Positions 59,623-64,000 of a stretch of DNA of 64,000 nt are shown here, one piece after another. The stretch is from Bowmanella pacifica (GTDB lineage: Bacteria > Pseudomonadota > Gammaproteobacteria > Enterobacterales > Alteromonadaceae). Numbering within the stretch: position 1 is the first letter of the stretch; each line of letters opens with the position of its first letter. The position numbers and the translations under genes are program-made. The stretch covers positions 1-64,000 of the forward strand of contig NZ_BMLS01000006.1 of assembly GCF_014645355.1 (NCBI RefSeq), written 5' to 3'. The notes beneath the pieces are model-generated. The model was not told where the DNA came from. It searched no databases and saw nothing but the letters and a program-made list of their open reading frames with translations.

Positions 59623-62028
59623 ATGTATCAACCAGGGATTGGCATTATCAGCCAAGACACGCACGTTACAGCAGCAATAGTTAACGGGCTTCGCCCCTTA
59701 TTTAGCCAGCCTGAACGCTATCAAATACAGATTTTAGGCAGTGCGCCAGAGGAAAACATCCCTCTCTCGCCGTTGCCGCTTTATTCAACCTTATGCGAAA
59801 AAGCCATTGCCCAGCTCAATGCTTTGCAAACGCCCGTCTCCCTGACACTTTATCTGGCCTCCAGCTTGAATGGTTTAACCGACCTGCTGCAAAGTGCCAG
59901 AGCCACGGCTCTGGATATGATTATTTACGATAATCAGGCAGGACAGCCCCAGGCCACCTTACATGACAACACTGCAAGGTTTTACCAACAGCTTAACCAG
60001 CTGACCATTCGCGCCATTCGCACTCCGATGTCTACTGTGTATTTAAATCCTCCACCGGCAGATAACAGTCTGCTCTATTCACTGACGGATACCGTTGAAC
60101 ACTATCTGGATAAAAGCCAGACTGACTGGCAAGCAGTCCTCGCCAGTCAGTCACTGGTGGATGTGATGGAATATCTGGTACGCTTTCATTGCAATCCACT
60201 GCTGGCCAGAAAAGTGCGTGGGTTGCCCACCCAGCAAGTACACAGCTCAGCCGATTACGGTACACGCCCTGTCAGCCTGGCTACCTTTATGCTCAACTTT
60301 TTCACCCATCAGGCCCAAGACAACTGGCTGTTTGCCTATTACACCGGTTCTATCATCGCCCCCTTTATTGATGCCATGGAGTCGGCCCTCGCCGCACGAC
60401 CAGTCACTGTGATCAACGGCTGCAACGAACATAGTTTAGCCTGTAGCGCCCTGGCCAATTGGCAACTGCATGCATCTCCTTATTTGATTACGGTTACCTG
60501 CGGCATGATGCTGGAGTTCAAAGGTAGCCTGCTTAACCTTAAACGCAGTAAAGCCAGAGGCTTTATTGTTTGTGGCGAAGGGGAAACCACTAGCTGGTTT
60601 GCCGCCCAAGGTATGATCAATGCGGAAGAGGATGTACGAACTATTCTGGATGCCATGAATATCCCTTGGGTATATATGCAGGATCCCGCGCACCTGGACG
60701 CAGATCTCAAGCAGGCAATGCAGTACTACACCACTCAGCCCGGGCCTGTGGTACTGCTGCCCACGCCCAGGGTGTTGGATACCTGTCGCCGCTTACCGGA
60801 TGAACTGCTGACAGACATGCCATCAGCAGGCAACGCCACCTCTTCTGAGTCGGTTCCCGAGCATATTATTCAGCTTATCAATCATGCTAAGCGCAAAGTG
60901 GTATGGGTTATTGATAGCCCGTTAAGTGACAGCGAACAACAGGACCTGCAGGCCATCGCCGAACAGGCCGGCATTGCAGTAGCCGACTCAGTGCAACGGC
61001 CCGGTACCGTCAGTCGCTATCAACAAGGCCGCAAAAACAGCCAATACCTGGGCACTTTAGGGGTGTATGGCACCAGTCGACCAACCCTGCAATATCTGTA
61101 TACCGACGGAGAATTGAATCCCAGGGATGAACAAATATTGTTCTTTCTGAAAAGCCGGTTGGGTCAACCTTCCAGCCCCTTCCCGGCCGGTAACTTTAAA
61201 ACCCGCTTGGAAACGGTTCAGGTCACCCATGATCGCAGCCACCTGGCTCCTCATGTAAACCACGGTTTATGTATGGAAGTGGCGGATTTTTTACGCCAGG
61301 TACGCAGTCGCCTGCAAGTCGATGACGAGATCCTGACTTTTCGCCAAAACGCACTCAAGGCCGCCACCTCAGCGCCCCCCAGCTTGCTCAATCAACTGCC
61401 CAGTAGTCCAATGACACCAGACTACTTTTTCACTCAGCTTAACCAGTTGTTGGTGAATTTAATTGAACAGCAAGACTACCGCTATACAGGCCTGTTTGAT
61501 GCCGGGCGATGCGGCTTTAGTGCCCTATGCAGCGTTATTCGCACCGGGCCAGGCTTTTCCAGTATTTACGGCCGCGGTTGTATGGGCGATGCCTTGATGG
61601 CATTCCCTTTAGTGGCAGTAAAAAACCCGGCTAATACCCTGGCATTCATTGGTGACGGAGCACGTAATCTGGTAGCGGATATTCTGCCCTTTGTGTTAAA
61701 AAATATTGGTCACCGGCAGACTATTACCGGCAGCGCTACCTTGTTTGTGTTTGTGAATAACAGCCTGTCTATGGTACGCACCTATCAGGAGCGCGCCATC
61801 CTTGGGCACGCCGGTGAACAGATGAACAGTGTCAATTTCAAGCACCCGGACCGCCAATGGCAACATCAGGGCCTGAAGGTAAACCTTGCCACCATTCACC
61901 ATTTTGATGCCGAAAAAATGCGCCAGTGGTTGACCGCCAAAAACCAGTTAAATGTCATCCAGGTAATGACCGCCCATAACAATCAGGGCGAAATGTACCG
62001 CCACTTTGCCGAGGATTGGTATATCTAA
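59623..62028 (+). CDS. Large ThDP-dependent decarboxylase-like enzyme
   Basis: 801 residues, some 200 longer than usual ThDP decarboxylases. Residues 1-210 are not recognised and look like an alpha/beta domain. The pyrimidine-binding domain follows (about 225-400), with a candidate activating Glu269 in INGCNEHSLACSAL. A central Rossmann-like domain spans about 400-540. The pyrophosphate-binding domain has the ThDP motif GDGARNLVAD (677-686) and the paired Asn712-Asn713 in VFVNNS. AGGA precedes the ATG. The CaiB/BaiF gene starts 1 bp after the stop, so the two act together. The reaction is unknown; decarboxylation of a 2-oxo or acyl-CoA substrate is the family default. Confidence 0.75.
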   Translation: MYQPGIGIISQDTHVTAAIVNGLRPLFSQPERYQIQILGSAPEENIPLSPLPLYSTLCEKAIAQLNALQTPVSLTLYLASSLNGLTDLLQSARATALDMIIYDNQAGQPQATLHDNTARFYQQLNQLTIRAIRTPMSTVYLNPPPADNSLLYSLTDTVEHYLDKSQTDWQAVLASQSLVDVMEYLVRFHCNPLLARKVRGLPTQQVHSSADYGTRPVSLATFMLNFFTHQAQDNWLFAYYTGSIIAPFIDAMESALAARPVTVINGCNEHSLACSALANWQLHASPYLITVTCGMMLEFKGSLLNLKRSKARGFIVCGEGETTSWFAAQGMINAEEDVRTILDAMNIPWVYMQDPAHLDADLKQAMQYYTTQPGPVVLLPTPRVLDTCRRLPDELLTDMPSAGNATSSESVPEHIIQLINHAKRKVVWVIDSPLSDSEQQDLQAIAEQAGIAVADSVQRPGTVSRYQQGRKNSQYLGTLGVYGTSRPTLQYLYTDGELNPRDEQILFFLKSRLGQPSSPFPAGNFKTRLETVQVTHDRSHLAPHVNHGLCMEVADFLRQVRSRLQVDDEILTFRQNALKAATSAPPSLLNQLPSSPMTPDYFFTQLNQLLVNLIEQQDYRYTGLFDAGRCGFSALCSVIRTGPGFSSIYGRGCMGDALMAFPLVAVKNPANTLAFIGDGARNLVADILPFVLKNIGHRQTITGSATLFVFVNNSLSMVRTYQERAILGHAGEQMNSVNFKHPDRQWQHQGLKVNLATIHHFDAEKMRQWLTAKNQLNVIQVMTAHNNQGEMYRHFAEDWYI

Positions 62029-62029
62029 T

Positions 62030-63217
62030 ATGTCCAAAAGCGCTATTTTAAAAGATGTTGTGGTGCTGGAACTGGCCTTTATGGCCACAGGCCCAATGTG
62101 TGGTAGCTTGCTGGCCGACCTGGGGGCACAGGTGGTAAAAATAGAACCCCCCAAAGGCGGAGACATGTTCCGTTTTATGCCGCCCTTTGGCCAGACCGAA
62201 GTAGAGGGTGAAAAGGTCAACGGCAGTTTTCTGAGCATCAATCGTAACAAACGTTCTGTTGCCTTGAATTATCGCAAAGGCCTGGGCAAGGAAGCGCTGC
62301 TCACTCTGATCAAACAAGCCGACGTACTGATTGAAGGCTTTAAACCCGGTAGCCTGGAAAAGTGGGGCCTGGATTATGAGAGCCTGCGGCTCATTAATCC
62401 ACGCCTTATCTATTGCCATATATCCGGCTATGGTATGACAGGTCCGGATGCCAGTAAGATGCAGCACGAAGGCAATTTGTCTGCCCTCAGTGGTCTTTTG
62501 GACAGTTTTTCCCCAGCCTCTGGCGTACCGCATTTGGCACCGGGTTTATCCATGGTAGGTGCCTATACGGCACTCAGTGGGATTTTGGCCGCCTTGCTAC
62601 ACAGAACCCAAACCGGACAAGGTCAACTGGTGGATATTTCGGTATTGGATGCCTTGATGGGCCTGCAGGCCCCGGCAGCCGGAGAACAACTGAACTGCGA
62701 TGATCCCAGGCATGGCGAGGCCTTTATAAAGGGAGAATGGCCACGCAATGCCCTATATGCATGTGCTTGCGGGCAGTATTTATATTTTGGTGCAGGAGAG
62801 CATAGATACTACCAGGGCTTTTTACAGCAACTTGGCCGCGAAGACATTCTTGCCATTCCCGAACCTCAGCAGCAAACTGAGGCCCTGCGCACACTTTTCC
62901 TCAGCCGTTCACGCGCCGACTGGCTGACTGACTTTGGTAATACCGATTATTGCATCAGTCCGGTTAACAGTCTGACACAGGCACTTGAGGACCCTCAGGT
63001 ACAAGCACGTCAGCCTTTGTTTTGTATAACCAGCCCCACAGGCAAACAACACATTAGCCTTGGCAACATTATAAAATTGTCAGCCCACCCTGCGCCCGCC
63101 GCGCAAGCCGCACCATTATTGGGACAACACAGCACCCAAGTGTTACGCGAGTTTGGACTCAGTGAGGCACAAATTCAGGCCTTGCAAACCAGCCAGCAAC
63201 TGACACAAAAGAATTGA
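62030..63217 (+). CDS. CaiB/BaiF-family (AMACR-like) CoA-transferase homologue
   Basis: 395 residues from ATG 62030, one base after the ThDP-enzyme stop. N-terminal signature LADLGAQVVKIEPPKGGD, the Asn-Lys-Arg site SINRNKRSVALN, and IEGFKPGSLEKWGLDYESL are all family hallmarks. The GNLSALSG region with His146 resembles alpha-methylacyl-CoA racemase. Aligned without gaps on the conserved GILAALLHR, the position of the family's catalytic Asp holds Leu173 (PGLSMVGAY). It may therefore not be a standard transferase or racemase. An upstream TTG at 62006 is less likely. Confidence 0.82.
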   Translation: MSKSAILKDVVVLELAFMATGPMCGSLLADLGAQVVKIEPPKGGDMFRFMPPFGQTEVEGEKVNGSFLSINRNKRSVALNYRKGLGKEALLTLIKQADVLIEGFKPGSLEKWGLDYESLRLINPRLIYCHISGYGMTGPDASKMQHEGNLSALSGLLDSFSPASGVPHLAPGLSMVGAYTALSGILAALLHRTQTGQGQLVDISVLDALMGLQAPAAGEQLNCDDPRHGEAFIKGEWPRNALYACACGQYLYFGAGEHRYYQGFLQQLGREDILAIPEPQQQTEALRTLFLSRSRADWLTDFGNTDYCISPVNSLTQALEDPQVQARQPLFCITSPTGKQHISLGNIIKLSAHPAPAAQAAPLLGQHSTQVLREFGLSEAQIQALQTSQQLTQKN

Positions 63218-63234
63218 TTAAAAAAAACACTTGC

Positions 63235-63250
63235 ATGTTTATTTATACAG
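63235..63250 (-). promoter_or_regulatory. LexA-box-like site A
   Basis: Read on the minus strand: CTGT, ATAAATAA, ACAT, one mismatch to CTGT-N8-ACAG. It is the left arm of a perfect 15-bp inverted repeat with site B. Confidence 0.6.
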
Positions 63251-63270
63251 TACTACTGTTTACACAACCA

Positions 63271-63286
63271 CTGTATAAATAAACAA
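63271..63286 (+). promoter_or_regulatory. LexA-box-like site B
   Basis: CTGT, ATAAATAA, ACAA, one mismatch to CTGT-N8-ACAG, 9 bp before the sulA-like ATG. Site B alone overlaps the region where RNA polymerase and ribosomes would act on this gene. Confidence 0.65.
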
Positions 63287-63295
63287 GGTTTTGTT

Positions 63296-63679
63296 ATGGC
63301 CGTTAATGCACTACTTACTACCCGTCATCAGCCCGGTGTTTTGGAACTGTCTGTTTACCAGGGCGCACAGCTACGCAGCTTGATGCAGCATTTTGAACAG
63401 CAAGGAAAATGGGTATATCTGGTATCCAACAGCCTGAAATTTAAACGTGCCGAGCATAACAGCCAGCATCTGCCCAAACCCGACGCCGAAAAGACCCTGG
63501 AGTGGCTGGAGAAACTTATCAGTGCAGGCGAAACCTGTGCGCTGTTTGTCGAGGAATTAGTGCTCGATGAACTAAGCCGTAAGCGGCTGGAACAACTGTG
63601 TCGCCAGTTCAGCGTTACCCTAATCAGCCTCAGTAAACAAAAAAGCCTGGACAGCAATCTTATCTTTGGGCCATGGTAA
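63296..63679 (+). CDS. sulA: SulA-like cell division inhibitor
   Basis: 127 residues. SulA binds FtsZ and stops division during the SOS response. It aligns with the FtsZ-binding part of E. coli SulA: QLRSLMQHFEQQGKWVYLVS matches the SulA QQSRWQLWLTP region, and the end SLDSNLIFGPW matches SGLKIHSNLYH. It lacks the about 40-residue N-terminal part of the E. coli protein. AAGG precedes the ATG. Two LexA-like boxes lie directly upstream, supporting SOS control. Similarity was judged by eye. Confidence 0.75.
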   Translation: MAVNALLTTRHQPGVLELSVYQGAQLRSLMQHFEQQGKWVYLVSNSLKFKRAEHNSQHLPKPDAEKTLEWLEKLISAGETCALFVEELVLDELSRKRLEQLCRQFSVTLISLSKQKSLDSNLIFGPW

Positions 63680-63711
63680 TGGGCTTGTTAGTTCCTGTTG
63701 CTACCTTTCCC

Positions 63712-64000
63712 ATGAACAAACTTTGTTATTGTCACAGCCAACAACCTTTTAGCCAATGCTGCGAGCCGTTACTTAAAGGCGAAGCGGCACCAAGTGCCGA
63801 GGCCCTGATGCGTTCGCGATACAGCGCCTATGCCACAGGAAAGTTTGATTATGTATTAGAGACCTACAGCCAGGAAAAACGTGAGCAGTTGTCCCTAGAC
63901 GATTTGCAGGAAAACGCTGAGGCCACCCAATGGCTGGCATTGCAGGTTGAACAGCACCGTCCTGATGGTGAGACTGCCGAAGTGCAGTTTTGCGCCTATT
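63712..64000 (+). CDS. ychJ: YchJ-family SEC-C motif protein (5' part)
   Basis: Only the first 96 codons are in the window. The start CYCHSQQPFSQCCEPLL is the SEC-C zinc motif, followed by the UPF0225 core ALMRSRYSAYATGKFDYVLETY. Function unknown. ATG 63712 is chosen because the SEC-C motif begins four residues later. It lies 32 bp after the sulA stop. Confidence 0.88.
   Translation, partial: MNKLCYCHSQQPFSQCCEPLLKGEAAPSAEALMRSRYSAYATGKFDYVLETYSQEKREQLSLDDLQENAEATQWLALQVEQHRPDGETAEVQFCAY

Noticed and set aside
63235-63290. Inverted repeat as a terminator of the ThDP/CoA-transferase operon
   Set aside because: It could fold as RNA, but the arms match LexA half-site patterns and no T-tract follows on the plus strand, so regulation of sulA is the better reading.

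Overview
The window is an uninterrupted stretch of gammaproteobacterial chromosome of about 48-50% GC, dense with housekeeping genes. The gene orders (lrp/ald beside ftsK-lolA-rarA-crcB-serS; yceD-rpmF-plsX-fabHDG-acpP-fabF-pabC-mltG-tmk-holB-tatD; serC-aroA-cmk-rpsA-ihfB-lapA-lapB-pyrF next to gyrA/ubiG; nrdA-nrdB-yfaE) point to the Alteromonadales, most likely an Alteromonadaceae genus. This placement is inferred from gene order and protein similarity, not from a database search. I see no insertion sequences, phage genes, CRISPR arrays, tRNAs or rRNAs.

Layout. 1-6.9 kb: serS, crcB, rarA, lolA, ftsK and lrp on the minus strand, with ald divergent from lrp. 8.1-14.3 kb: an accessory stretch with a GST, a divergent TetR regulator with a palindromic operator, a parvulin, an APC-like membrane protein, a membrane diguanylate cyclase, a two-EF-hand protein and trhO. 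14.4-17.3 kb: an operon encoding a vWA lipoprotein, an ECF sigma factor and a membrane protein in the anti-sigma position. 17.4-27.9 kb: the fatty-acid/phospholipid synthesis cluster continuing into pabC-mltG-tmk-holB-tatD. 28-33.8 kb: maf, a Gph-like phosphatase, rluC, and rne behind a long structured leader. 34-41.6 kb: pyrF, lapB, lapA, ihfB, rpsA, cmk, aroA, serC. 41.8-50.3 kb: gyrA, then ubiG-mupP and nrdA-nrdB-yfaE on the plus strand.

50.5-56.2 kb is a second accessory region. A DUF2189 membrane protein is followed by a leftward operon of a TlpA-like membrane thioredoxin, DsbG and an ECF sigma factor. Divergent from it is an OmpR-type two-component system, and an LRAT-fold protein overlaps the kinase gene tail-to-tail. 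The arrangement resembles the copper-responsive DsbRS/dsbDEG locus of Pseudomonas aeruginosa, without dsbD2. 56.4-59.6 kb holds alaA-yfbR-dgt.

59.6-63.2 kb holds the least familiar system: an 801-residue ThDP-dependent enzyme with an unrecognised N-terminal region, tightly coupled to an AMACR-like CaiB/BaiF protein in which the family's catalytic aspartate appears to be replaced. A short SulA-like division inhibitor follows, behind two LexA-like boxes that form a perfect 15-bp inverted repeat. The window ends inside ychJ.

The most notable regulatory observations are a near-consensus promoter that would make yceD mRNA almost leaderless, paired NrdR-like boxes three helical turns apart before nrdA, terminators immediately upstream of the pabC and serC start codons, an RNase E leader element, and ten perfect 9-bp repeats inside the RNase E tail.
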